This document shows positions 1 to 13,577 of a stretch of DNA of 64,000 bases, piece after piece; position 1 is the first letter of the stretch; every line of letters starts with the position of its first letter. The DNA comes from Torreya grandis (lineage: Eukaryota > Streptophyta > Pinopsida > Cupressales > Taxaceae). Made by a program: the position numbers and the translations under genes. Where the stretch lies: assembly GCA_037957365.1 (NCBI GenBank), contig JARHVA010001473.1, positions 3,123,501 to 3,187,500 on the forward strand. The letters are read 5' to 3'. Under the pieces are notes generated by a model. That model ran no database searches, was not told the origin of the DNA, and saw only the letters and a program-made list of their open reading frames with translations.

Positions 1-3000
1 GAATAAGCAATGTTAGATTGAATAATGACAAAAGGGATTCATTATAAATTTTTAGGCATGATTATATGGGGATTAGTATCAAAATTAGCCAGCCTAAATA
101 GGTAATCAAATATTGATGCATATATTTTAACCCTCTTTGAAAGGGAATCATGACTAATGAAGTAGAAGGATTAATCATTTTTCAAAGAAGAAAGACACTC
201 ATTTATGAATGTTAGTAAATGATGTTAGTGGATATTTTTCCCCTTGAGGGGACTTGTGAATAAAAATGAGATGGATGGCCACTCAAAAAGAATAAATGAA
301 GGGTAACATGTGAAGGGTAGACAAGGGGATGGGATGCTATATGTGATATCAATAATGAATAAGAGGAGATTGACATGAGTGGTGAGATACAAATTGATGA
401 TGCCCCTAGCAAATACCTATGAATAGGGAGAATAAATGACTATCTCATGGCTATTGACACATCCCAAGGGGGAATCAAACATAACATGATAATGATAAGA
501 TAAAACTCTACAAGATTTTGACTTATCCTAAGAAAGGACACATGATAGATAGATATGTAGACAAGATGAACAAGGCCATGATATTTTGACATATTCCAGG
601 CAAGGACACATGTTGGGAAAACATAAAGACAAAATAAAATAATGATTTAATAAGATTAAAGATGAGTGTATCTCATATGATGATGGATATGAGAGAGAAT
701 AAATAATATGATTGAGTGACCAAAATATTAAGGGGAGTAATTGGATTACATTACATCAAATTAATGATCCCTAATGTTATTAATAGTGATGATGAACCTA
801 GCAAGGACACACACAAGGGAGCTATATATGATAATAACGTTATGATCTTGATCATACCCTAATCGAAGGAGGAAACTATAAACTTTAAATGATGAGTTGA
901 CCAATCGGTGACAATGGATTATTGATGTAAGAAAATATAGATGTTGACTTGTTGGGCCAAATCAATAGGTGAAATAAATTGAATGAAATATTTGGAAGAT
1001 GATTATGATGATGGTGATTGATCAACATATTAGTTAATTAATGATAGATATTATATCTCAAGAATTTTATTGATGCAAGAATTAAGGATGATAAGGGACA
1101 AGAGAGATTTGATGATGAATGATGATGAAAGAGGAGAGAGTGGTTGAGATGATCTTAGGCACACCATTTGACTTAGCCTACCTACATAGTCTGAAAAGAC
1201 CTCAAGCCAATGTAATTCAAACTAGATGATAGATGCCAAGATAGACTAGAGGAAGAGGATGAAAATGACTATTAGACATGTTAATTATTAGATAGAGTTT
1301 GTAACTCATATTTTATACATGAAGATAAAGGACAAGGATAAATTATGGGAGATGAGATGTTAGATGTTGATGACTAGGGAGATGATAGATGAGTAACTAG
1401 AGAATATAGATGAGATGATACATTTCTTAGAGGAATGACTAGATATTATTTGAATGGACTAGGATGATTGAATTTATGATGGGATTAAGATGATTAGACA
1501 TTTAGACATGTGAGAGAGGATAGGAGAAATGATGAATCTAGTCTAATGTCAATCCATCATTGTTTAACATATCTCACCATAGTCTAAGAAATCTGATGTA
1601 AATATAGCACTAGGAAATATGCTCCATGATATAAGTATGACCAAGAGGATGTTTATCTAACTCTACATAGGGAAACCAAAATCATAATTATGGATTTTTG
1701 GATTCATCATAGAATCTTCTTTTATTAAACCCTTGATGAAATAGACATGGTGTAAGACTAATTAAAATAATAATAATATAATCATTGATAAAAAAAGAAA
1801 CATATGCAGATATATACATGATAAAAGTCATTCAAAGGAGTCAAACAACAAAGATTAGAAAAGTAACGCAAAAGTATATACATGTATTGTCTTTCTATCT
1901 TATCTAATTATCTTGATGAGAGCTAATGAGAGGATTGATCAGGTAATGAGTTAGACTAACTTGGTCATGATGATGTGGATTTGGATTAAGATTATAGATT
2001 TGGATAAGGGTAAAAAGTTTGATTAGACTAGTGACTTGGATTAGGATAATATTATGGATAAGGACATGGATGCAAAGATTAAGACACATGATAAGACAAG
2101 ATGGTAAAATTAAGACCATTAGTACATAAAACAATGAAAGATGACAAGATGATAAAATGGTTAAGACATTAGATAGAATGACTAGGATATTTAGGACATA
2201 GGATAAGATGACTAAATGTCTTAGGATTTTGGGGTTTTTATAATTTTTAAGGTTTTTTAGAATATTTCAATTTTTAGGTATTTTGAGATTATTTTGGAGT
2301 TACTAGTAAAAGGAATTTAAAGCCTAGACACTAAGATACGATGCATGAGATAATAAAAAGATGAGGGTGATGTTGAAAAAGGGATGACAACCAAGGAAAA
2401 ATGGACTAGGGATTGACAATGACTACATCATGAAGGAACTATATATCCATTTTCCCAAGTGTCCATTTGAGAATATGCCAAGATATGTCTCAAGACATCT
2501 TCCACTCCCTTATGAAAGTTAATATTTGAGGAAATTATGGACACAATAAGATGTAAGATATAATGATAGATGATGGGTAGGGGAAATAGAATGAGGGATA
2601 AGATAGACAAGGGATGATTTTTTCCCCCAAGTGTTGAGGTAAAATATGGATAATATAATATATTAGCACGACATTAGAAACCAATTTTTATCAAGGTACT
2701 TGCCCAAAGGGACAAAAGACTGGTTTTCACCATTAGACAAAAGTATTTTTTATGAATTTTGGCATCTTGATTATTAGATATGGGTGTGAGATGTAGGATG
2801 TAGATATTTTTGTGATCTTTAGCCAACACCTATTTTGAATATGTGTGATCTTAGGACCATATTGTTGATGTTGGATGTAATGATGTCCATGTGACATTAA
2901 TTGAATCTTAAGTGAGACCCCTCTAGACATCTAGACCATGTACCTTTGTCACCCCTATAAGAGATAATGTTGATTGGGTTTGTGAGGTGCAGAATGGATG

Positions 3001-3366
3001 AAATTAGGGTTTGTATATTTTAGTGATGTATAGGACATGAATGGATGATAAGATCATGATAGGGAGGTGTGATGGGTGACTAGGAAGTGGGAATAGTAGT
3101 CATACACACCATTAGAAGTGTTGAATGTTTTATAGTTGATTGGTGACATATGAAAAAGACTTTAATAGATACAAGACACTTTAACTTTATGGTTTATCTT
3201 TGATCCAATTATTTAAATGATTATTAGCCATCTTGATAATGATTTTGACATTATTTGGATTTTTAGACTTGATTATATCCCAACTACCCCTTGGTGCCTG
3301 AAATTGGGATTCTCTAGAGGAGATTGATATTTGATTTGATACATGATGATTATTTATTTTTGTCAC

Positions 3367-6300
3367 TTGTATTTTCACCATTTGAGGATATTTCTCATCT
3401 CTCTTCATCCAAGTGGAAAAATTGAAACACCTCTAGGCTTGTGGATAGTCTAATTATGAGGTGAATCTCTAGATAGGGTTAGCTCCCTTGATGTACCACT
3501 TTAGATCACAAATACACCTAAAATTTGGGGGAGAAGGGGGAATATAATTGAAATAAAACTATCCTAAGTGAGGTGATACACCAAATATATTTATGACTTC
3601 TAACCAACTGCATGTTACACATGAAACCAAGAAACTAACCAAGCATACACTTCTCCAATCTACATCTTCACATCAATATTACATTATGAGGTTATGGATG
3701 AATGTTTAGGCTAGGAGGAATAGATAATATTCCTTGAATTGAACTAGTTAATATAATAAATAACACAATCTTGACACTTCCTAAAACACTTCACATGCCT
3801 TGCAAGAAAATCCTTACAATTGCAAATAGGATGAAAGAATGAGACAACATGCTAAGGAATCCATAGTCTTGACTACGAAAGATCCAAAATTAAATTACAA
3901 CACACTATGAATAATCATGAAGAGGTAAAAATCAGTATTATTATTGATCAGATTGTATGTAAATGAGCAGGGCTTCACCATTCTCAAGCGGAGCATAACT
4001 TACAAAGGCTAAAATGGCTAGTTCTTATAGAACTTGAGAGAGAGAGAGTGAAGAAGAAAGAATTAAAAGGGTCACAAATACACTTGTAAATATGATAAAA
4101 TAACTTAATTTTTTATTATAATATTATGTGAGACTAACTATGCAAAGTTAGAAGGAACAAGTGGCTCTCTAAGTAATGAAAATCCTACAAAATGGCATGA
4201 AAGTTCTCAATCTGGCTCAAAAAATTGCTTTCATGATTTAGACCTATTTTAATATCCAAAAACTGATTATGGATAGTTATGATGACTAGGATTAATTTTA
4301 GTTCTTTCATACATGACTCTCCATGTATTGGATTTAGTCCTAGTCATCTAGAATCATCTTGAAGCAAGCCATCACATCTACAGTAAAAAAAACTCTTTCT
4401 TCATGAACCGTACACACTTGGCTTCAAATTTGGATTAAATATTCCATGAAAATATATGTAAGGTAGTGTATGACACTTTTAAATACCCTCCATATCCTTA
4501 TAGGCATCAATCACACCTTAAAATTAGCTCACGTGAAGTTTCCACCCTTCTCACTAGCTTGGTCACTATGACAATTTTGACTAGTTGAGATGAAGCTATT
4601 TATTTAAAAACTTAGGATTTATTATAAATAATTAAATAAACATGAGGGGTTATCCCAATTCCTAATACTTCTCTCAAATTTTATTTCATCTTCAGACTCC
4701 TTTTAGAACCTATAAAACACATAAAATAGTTAAAATTACCCTATTTTGTACCCTATCCATACAATTACATACAAATAAAAGGGTGGAAAGGATAATAAGA
4801 TATTAATATATAAAAAAAAATCATTTTCATGGTAAAAATGTTCCATTATATTATCTTTCCATCTCCATTTCCTTAAACTAATCACTAACAAGGGTTTAGG
4901 AGGGTTTAGGCTTGTTTTACACTCTTAAGGTTCGATCATAAAGATGGGACATTGAAAATAATAATAAATTCCAAAAATTAATATTTAAAGACCCTAATAA
5001 ACATAATTTAACTTCTTATATTACCATTCATAGCATCAAAAGAGGTGTGAGCTTCCAAACTTCTCCTATCAAGCTTATTTTCACATTTTGCACAAGTCTG
5101 AGTTATATTTGGGCCAAAAATGGATTCCCCTATAACTTATATACAATTAAAATTTTTGAACACATATTTATAAATCCTATAAACATGTTTAAATATGGTA
5201 TAAATCTCATCTCAAGGTGGAAGTGACCATGACTCTCCTTTTGGCTTCTAGGCCTAAACTTTGTTTAACATGCTTGGGTTGGTTTAACGCCGAAAATGAA
5301 CTTATTGTGGTTTATCATGGACTATAAAAGATTTAAAAATTATTAATTCACCATAAAAAAAAAATCAATCATTAATAAGGCTCACTAAGAACTAGAAGTA
5401 AAAGTGTCCTACCATTTGGCTTATAGGCCTTAATTCTACCTACTAGATTTAATTGCAACCTTTGTAGTCCAGAGCATTCTATTGGGTTCCTTCCTTATGT
5501 GAGGTATTTATAATGTTTTAAAACGTGTTGTACAGATTCAAAAACCTTTTTTAAAGTTTAAATCATCTCCTTGGCTCACCTTTCATCCCTGATCTCCAAA
5601 CTATAGGGTTATGCATGGGGAAAGTACCCTCTATCTGAGACAAAACAAAGGGTACTTCCCCTATTTGATCAAATTTTTTGAATATTATATAGGATTAAAT
5701 AGGTTTTAAAGACCATATTTAGGTTTAATCCCTTGTTCAAACCATTTTAGCCTCCAAAATCTTCAAAAATGAAGACAAACTTGCCCAAGTAAGGATTATG
5801 TGCAGGAATTTCACTTTAGACTATGTATTTCATCATTTAGGCCCTTTCTTGATTTTTTAAAACTTTAAAGATACCTATTATTGTAATTTATATCATTATT
5901 AATACATTTTATGTCATGATAATACCTTAAATCTTTTCATACTCCTTCGTACACCTACCCAGTCAAGGTTGTGTACACTTTTGACTGTGTTTTGCTTGTT
6001 TAAAGCTCTTAGGCTTAGACTTGTAGGTTTAGATGCATGGTTTGACCTCAAATACAAGGAAAATAACATCATATACATCCCTTAAATTCATTTTTAATTA
6101 TTTTTTACCAATTCATTTGATCTTAAGCACTGTCAACACTTTAAAATCCTCAAATTTACTCATTGTTACATCACAATCATCTATCTCAGACTATGTTTTT
6201 TATCTTGGAAGGGAACCTGAAGGTAACCATGATTATATTGTAATTTTAAAACCTTTAATGATCCTATTTTTTTTTATTCACACCATTAAATAACTTCATT

Positions 6301-8561
6301 CATCCATTCCATGCTTGAAGTGATGTCCTTTATTAAGGATATTTAACTCAACCTACATGCTAAATCTACAGCTAGCCTATAGGGTCACATTTGCAATGAA
6401 AAGGATACTTGTAGGTGAAAATGTGGTTAAAGGTCAGTAACCCAATTTATTTTGATTATCCTTATATCTCAAATATTTATGTCAACCATTTAAAACCACT
6501 CAAAAGTGAAAGTGTGGTCTAGTATGTAACCCTAGGTTGAATATGTCTCTTTATAGCTCAAACTTGTAGACATGAATGCAACTTTTTAGTGTATTTCCAG
6601 GTAACTTTGAGCTTCCTAAAAAACACTCTCCATTGATCCTCTTCCCCTAAAATTCTTAAAAATCCATTTTCTATATGGAGACTACAAGCTTTGGTTATCA
6701 AAATTCATGAAAGGTCTTTGTAACCCTATTATGAGATATCAACAAAACACCAAGGATCATTATATTGTTCTTTTGGGAAAAAAAAACCCTGAATCAATTA
6801 TCTTATGCTTTTAAAGGTAGTTTACATCTTCTATTTTTCCATTATACGCTTCAAAGAATTATACAATGATCAACCCTCATGTTATAATAAAAATAAGTTT
6901 TTATCACATCTCAACCTTTCATATAAGTGTCTTCATAGTTCTCAAGGTACCACCAATTGGTGGACATCAATATACAAAGGCAACAATCATGAGATTCTAG
7001 GTAGTATGTAAGATGAATTTTTTTTTTTAACATTTATATTCCTTCACCAAGAATCCCAATGCACCTTTAACAACCTTAAGAGATTGAAACCCATATCAAG
7101 CTTTCCACCTCTTAGCATGATGTCATCAAAAGCTCTTGTAGGTGTGTATTGGGTTGTATGCAGGTAGGGCATGGAATGGAGCAACAATATGTTGATAAAT
7201 GGTATCATAAAAACACAAACTCATTTTAAACTCTCTAAATGCATGATTTACATTAATTATATCTTAATAACAACTCCAAAACATCTAATCCAACATGAAA
7301 AACACTTGAAGACATTTGGAATAGAGTAGGTAGTGGTCTTTAATGACTAGTTGGTATGGGGAATGATTTTTTAACCAATCTTGTATCTTATTTTAACAAC
7401 AAAATAAACTCCCCTTAAATATTTATGACTTATACAACTTACACACCCTGATTATAACTCTATAAACAAGCTAAAATAAGTTTATACATATGTGTTTCAA
7501 CATGAAATTGAGTAAAGAGTTAACTGAGATGAATGACACGATTGAAAGTTGATCCAAAGTATGATGTGGTGAAAAAAAACATGGAATGGAGGTAAAATAT
7601 ATCATTTAAACATGTGGAATACCATCTTATATCATATGATACCTCTGTAAAATACTACCATTCTATAACAAGGAAGAAACTAACTAAAACTTCATAATAA
7701 TGACACCTTCTTACAACATGAGACAACTTTCCCTTAAAAATATCACTAAATATGAAAATAAGAATGGATATAATATAATAAGGTATCCAAGATCATCTAT
7801 ATTCAACATCACTAACTAGTTTATATGAAATTGCCCAAAATGGATCAAAACCTATAGGGTGCATGAAACAACAAGAAAAATATCATAGTCAACTTCATGA
7901 GGATAGTTCATAAAGATAGGCCACCATTATTAAAAATAGTGTTATGGAAATTAATTTATCTAATTTCAATATCACCTCCCAAAATCATATAACTTGAAAC
8001 TCCTCAACTATCTGTACTAAGCACACATGTGCTAGTCACTTCTATATGTCTAGGAAGGCAAAGAAATAGAATCATTATGGCTAAAAAATGGAACTTATAG
8101 ATAATTTCAAGAATTTATATGAGTTTTAGGAATATTAATAGAAATTATATGACCTTACCCCATGTGGCACACTTCCCCATGGGCCATACAATTGATAAAC
8201 TCACCTTTTTCAGTTAGTTTCTTGAATTTTAGTTAGATAACTTAAAATATTATGATTGAACTAGAATTATTGATATGAAATATGACATCTTGGATTATTT
8301 AAAGTAAAAAATGGCATGTGGGTACCTTGGGAACCATTCCACTTGCATTTATGACCCTTAAAATCCCACTAAATGACCCAAAATAACAAATTGACTAATA
8401 TGATAAAGACCAAAGCTAGGATAACATTCAATGACATAAAATAACTTATAATACACCCCATGAAAAAATATTATATCCATAAAACATGTAAAAAGTTATG
8501 TTTTTACCTATAGGGGCCCCAATTTGACCTTTAGGGTCAAATTTTGTCAATAATTTTGATT
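3367..8561. mobile_element. About 5.2 kb insertion in LTR copy 1, class unknown
   Basis: The copy at 17,800 runs straight from the left flank (near 3,360) to the right flank (near 8,562), so this block is either an insertion here or a deletion there. Possible degenerate target duplications are TTTGTCAC on the left and ATGGTCCC on the right, but they are too worn to set the transposon class. I find no LTR pair, no terminal inverted repeat and no recognisable protein inside. Visible landmarks are a GA run near 4,034-4,048, a 14 bp hairpin at 5,617-5,661 and a palindrome at 8,523-8,541 close to the right end. Short open frames at 6,033-6,293 and 6,805-7,011 resemble no family I know. Confidence 0.6.
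5617..5661. repeat. Short inverted repeat (hairpin)
   Basis: Arms GGGGAAAGTACCCT and AGGGTACTTCCCC pair with a single-base gap around a loop of about 18 bases. It lies inside the unclassified 5.2 kb insertion. Its role is unknown. Confidence 0.7.
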
Positions 8562-9589
8562 TTGATGGTCCCCTAGTGCTTAAAAGAGTGTTTTACTAAG
8601 GGAAGACACTTTTTTATTAGTCCATTGATTTAAATTTTCTTTATTTTTACTTCCTAGGTCAAATATGATTTGATCACCATGTACAAATTTTCAAATATGG
8701 TGTTGGTTTTATATTTTTGGCACATATTATGTTGCTCAAGGAAGGGTCCAATGATGTATGTTTTGTTCATCAATATGGAGGGAGGTGATTATATGATCAT
8801 TGATAGGGAGAAAATGATCTATGATGGATGAAGGTAGGGAAGATGGTAGAATGAGTTCAATGAGTGGTGGTGGGGTAGAATGGTCCTAATAGGGGTTCCT
8901 AGGAGACCCATTTTTGAAATTAGAGAAAATATCCTCAAGATCAATAAAAGGATCACTAAGACTATCTGTACTACACGCATCCAATGTATGATCATATTCA
9001 TTCTAACAATCTTAAATAGATAGATATTATAATAACTTTGTTATGATTTGATCATCATGGTTAGAATAAAAAGATATGTCTTATGATTGGTTGATATCTA
9101 AATTGGAGGTATACATAAATATGTAGGTATCATGGGTTGTAATATATATGAGGGATGATGTTTTTGATGAGGAATCTAATTTGAATATTGGTGTTAAACA
9201 TGATCTTGATGTAGATAAGACTTGTATTGACTATAATGTTGAATCTAATGTATAGGATACAATGCTTCTTGTAGAGGATTCTTTGTTGACAAATGACCTC
9301 TGAAAATGGGGTCTTTTATATGATGAAAAAATGCAATAGATGATGGATAGAAAATGGATTTGACAAAGATAGGACAAGCCCATGGAATACAGTCTTATTA
9401 GAGATGGAATGATTAGTCTCATGTCAAATGGACTCAATGTTAATAGAAGACTTGTCAAAGATGGGGTTACCATGAATGATGGACTTAGTGTCCTAACCTT
9501 GGCTTGGAAAGGGAAAGGATTGATCATGATTGAGAATGTAATCATGGTATACCTCTTATTCTTCACCCTCAAGTATATATTCATCTAAT

Positions 9590-10185
9590 TCATCCTCAAA
9601 TTTTGAGGTCACAATAGTTTATGAGGTCTTGGACATAGTTATAAAATGTGTGACAATGATTAATGGTATGCCTCTATGTTCTATGATATAGATATTAGTG
9701 CTTGGATTTATACTAAGAGGGTTTAGGCTTGGAAAGATCAAGATGTCATATGGATGGATAGAAAATCATGTCAATGTAAACAATTTAGTTGAAGAGGCAT
9801 TATATGGATGTAGGAAGAGGAATATAGGGCCTCTTGTCACTTGGGTGATGAAGCATTAGACTTGAGATCACATGGTTATTATCATAATTAGGTGGGAAAA
9901 CTAGTATTAGAAGGTGTTTCTAGGATAGGATTCCCTTTGATAGTGTAAGAAGGAGTATATGACTAAATAAGACCAGTGGATGAAGGGTGTGAATAGGATT
10001 GGGTGGTATAGAGGCTAGGAGTAGATGAATGTAAATGGGTGTAGACTAGAGATAATGTGTCAAATTCTATATGAAGCTAAGTGCTTATTCAAGGAGTTGT
10101 GAAAGGAGTACATCCCTATTGGATATGAGGCATTTCTTAATCAAGGTGTCCAAATTTTCTTTGGAATCCATGAATCAATATGGGA
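9590..10185 (-). pseudogene. Decayed gag-like stretch in LTR copy 1
   Basis: This minus-strand block is the counterpart of the gag-like region at 18,787-19,430. Stops and frame changes have destroyed most of the reading, but pieces such as a glutamate- and aspartate-rich tail and the zinc-knuckle neighbourhood align with the better copy. A small duplication near 10,150-10,200 (the repeated GGATTCCATGA-like string) disturbs the likely start. It is recognisable only by comparison with the other copy. Confidence 0.4.
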
Positions 10186-11550
10186 GAAATATTGGATTCC
10201 ATGATTTACCAAGCCTAATCAGTAGGCATAGAGGATTAAATGGAAATATTGAGGGATGAAGATGGGATATATGGATTTTTTTTGGATAAAAGGCTTGATT
10301 CAGTCTGATCTCAAGTTTGACTATATGTAATTTTATGTTTAATAAGATAAGTAGGCCAAATTAGGATGTGAGATACACTTTAATGATTTTGACTAGATTT
10401 GATTAGGTGAAATATGATAAGCTCTAAGATTTGATAGCTGGCTAGACTAGCCCAAGAGATGTGATTTATATTAGGAATGAATGAATTAAGACTACCTCAA
10501 AGACAACATTATTTGAATTAACTTTATATGACTTGATCAATAAGATAGGAGCATTGATAGGATTGCATTTTGTGTATGAGTCAATTTTGATTAGACATAA
10601 ATAAGCTTAGAATTAGGACCTTAATATGGAAAGATTTGTTTGCCAATGTAGATGAAGGTTGGCATATGATTACATACTTGACGTGATGACTAGTATTGAT
10701 AAGGATATGACAAGGTAAATATGGGTTGTAATATGATTCTATCTAGGTTGTATATGTAAGGAATATGGTGATGGACAAGGTGATTAGGCTAGACAAGGTT
10801 AAGATGAGTGTCATAATTAGGATGAGGTGAGCAATAGGTTTTAACTAGGACCCTAAAGATGATATGGATAAGGTTAAGACCAAGGTATGACTATGGTGTG
10901 ATTAGGTCAATAGGTTATTAGAATTAGATGAGATGGGGATATGATTATGTATAGAATAAGGGATGATCATGATTATTGAACTAGGGACTATGGCTGACTA
11001 GGGGATAAGGTTGTGTGTTTAGTTTAAGGGATGTAAATAGTACAAACCTCCACAACACACAACAAAATCAAACAAGTCATATCCCTAAAATTACTAAGTA
11101 ACTCAAGAGTGTAACTCAATGACTTCACCATATAATGGCATCACAGGTGAGGCTATAGGCTGGTGACCCATTATAGAATTCTCTAACCCCTATGAACCCT
11201 ATTTTCACATAATGGTCACTATAGGATCTGATATTGACTTGGGTATTAATTCACCTTTTACAATCAAATGTTATATTCTATGTCATATGGGTTCTCTAAG
11301 GGCATCCCAAATATACACTAGGTACATGGGGCCTAAGTCCATATAGGGTGATATATAATTATTGGGTCAGATAATTAACTCCCTACCTTCATGGGATCCT
11401 ATATGTTGAATCAAAATTAGCCTAATGATATCTCTCCCTCTTATGTATACTCTAATAGAACATAGAGTGTGGATTTGTGCATAGTGGTGAAATCTAGGTC
11501 ACAATCCCTTAAGATTATGGAAAGTGTGCAGGCATCAATTCTATGTCACA

Positions 11551-11563
11551 TTCCCCCCTACAA
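11551..11563 (-). other. Polypurine tract, element copy 1
   Basis: On the minus strand this reads TTTGTAGGGGGGAA and is followed at once by TGTGACAT, the start of an LTR. It is the site where plus-strand DNA synthesis would be primed. The same arrangement recurs at 20,804-20,818. Confidence 0.6.
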
Positions 11564-13560
11564 AATAAAATTGGGTGGATTTTTTAGTGGTTTTTGATCC
11601 TCTGAGACTCACCACTAAGATTCAGGGAGGAGAGCATACACCACTATAGCCCTTGGGATTTAAACATAGGTAGTCAAAAAATTAACTAACTAGTTGATTA
11701 TGTATGATATATACAAAAAAAGTCTTTACTATATGGTTTGAAAAAAGCCAAAATATTTGATAGGCATCCTAAAAATAAAATGATTAATAGTATAAATTTG
11801 GTAATCTTGAGGGGCAACCTACAAGACAAGAAGTTAAACAAAGACAAAAATGTGTCAAAATGTGACCTGTAAGACAATTGGTTAGATTAAATTGATAAAA
11901 AATAAAAAAATTATACACTATAACTTTTGAATGAGGGGCTAAGACACAACAGTCTAGAGGTGGTATCCCAAACTGGGGTCAAGAGTAAGTGGCCCTTATG
12001 GGGTCAATGGGAAGCACCCCTTACAGGGTCAAGGTGTAACACTCAAAAAAGATAATTTTGAAGATAAATCAAGGGGCAAATTTCATATTTAGTGTTATGC
12101 AAAATCATTATTTTAGCAATAAAAATCACTTATACATAGTTAATGTTCATTTAAAATCACATATAAAAACATAAAATCATGAATAGGAAGTCAAAATCAT
12201 AGATGCCTATACATGATTTTGAAAAATAGTCAATAGACAGACAGAGTAACCACACAATTAATACTCAAAATAATTATTAAATTTTAAGAAATCACAACTC
12301 ATAATCAAAATCATTGAACTCAATAAGCAATTTTACAAGTACTTAAGAAAATAAAATATTCTAAGGTAAAAAGATACTACAAAGGTCTAATGTAGATAGA
12401 CCAATGTGATTTAGAACAATTTACACTAGATATGATTTTTTACAAAAAGTGTTATCTATCTATGGATAGTCAAAATCACAACTATCAAAAGCAAAATCAC
12501 TATCTAAAAATCACAATCACCATTAAATAAGTGTGAAATTATAATATGTACAAAAACTACAATATTTATAGATTTGAAAGCTAAAAATTACTTATAGGAG
12601 AGATTAAATTATGATCTTATCAAATTATCTTATTTACATAAGTTTTGTGGAACTAAAACAAGGTTTTTATATGTGAATTTAAAATCATAATCACCTAGTT
12701 ACAATTTTGATTTTTATGGTTTTTATTCTTAATCCTAAAAAGAAGGGGTTAAATAAAGATAATATGTATATCTAAGAATAAATATATTTAGATCAGAGAG
12801 TATAACAAACTAATACAAATCAAAATTCCAAGTGAACTATCAAAATCACAATTATAAAACAAAATCATAATTTTCTATAGGCAATATTGATCAAAAGGCA
12901 GAAGCTAATGATTACCACTTGTTAGAATTTTTTTCATGTTTCCTAAAACATAATGTATTAAATATAAAACCATAAACTATATAAAAAACTAGATTATAGC
13001 CCCTGAGAATGTGATTAATGATAATTTATAAATTGAAATCAAAATCACAAATCACAGGTTTAAAATCATGAATTAGAATCAAAATCATAACACGGAAGAA
13101 GAGATTTTTATTAACACTTAATACCTCATTAGTTTTAATCTAGTATATACCCTTTATTCTCTCAATACCTAAGGTTAGTCAGAGAACAATGAAGCTATTA
13201 AAACCATATGACAATGTTTATCATTTAGATTGCACCTTTAGCTTACTTCTTAAATCAAAATTGCAACTATTAGAGGTAAAACCATAGATAGTAACCAAAA
13301 CCACAAGTAGAAATAAGTGATTTTTCAAAAATAAAATGATTATATAAGGTAACTACTAGTGGATATCTATTATGGTTCAGTTTAAATCACAAATTTCATT
13401 CACAAAACTGTGACTCCAAAATCATTATTTACAAGTCAAAACTATAATTCACCTAAAAATCCAAATTTTTGAAAATTGAATCCCAAATTTGTCCTAAATA
13501 GACCTACAAGTTGATTTTTCACACTAAAAATACATAAAAGGTTATTTCAAAGGATTCCTC

Positions 13561-13577
13561 ACACCATGGTCACCAAA
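13561..13577 (-). other. Primer binding site-like sequence, copy 1
   Basis: The minus strand reads ...TCACA then TTTGGTGACCATGGTG. An LTR ending in CA, a two-base spacer and TGG (complement of the tRNA CCA end) is the normal layout of a retrotransposon PBS. The tRNA is not identified. Copy 2 has TTTGGTGACAACGGTG at the same place. Confidence 0.55.

Larger units (their letters stand above)
1..11550 (-). mobile_element. Giant LTR, copy 1 (left part outside window; interrupted)
   Basis: This is the left copy of a very long terminal repeat read on the minus strand. It starts at 11,550 with TGTGACAT, directly after a purine tract, and runs leftward past the edge of the window. Its sequence follows the complete copy at 13,578-20,803 block by block: position 1 matches about 14,370, 3,340 matches about 17,800, and 11,500 matches about 20,750. 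By eye the copies agree at roughly 85 percent. The match is broken by about 5.2 kb of unrelated DNA at 3,367-8,561. A decayed gag-like stretch lies near 9,590-10,185. No open gene survives. The LTR assignment rests on the PPT and PBS signals. A plain tandem segmental duplication is the alternative. Confidence 0.6.
11551..13577 (-). mobile_element. Internal domain of giant-LTR element, copy 1 (2,027 bp)
   Basis: This is the stretch between the PBS-like site next to 13,577 and the purine tract at 11,551. Its length is within one base of the second copy (2,028 bp), which supports the boundaries. It appears to be non-coding. It is dominated by scattered short strings of the type AAAATCACAA or AAAATCATAA on the plus strand, often 20-60 bases apart. 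No gag, protease, integrase or RT is seen, so if this is a retroelement it depends on proteins from others, like the large non-autonomous LARD class. Confidence 0.6.

Noticed and set aside
9231..9588. Overlapping frames of 117 (minus) and 68 (plus) residues
   Set aside because: Not preserved in the matching part of the other LTR copy (near 18,500-18,830); probably chance.
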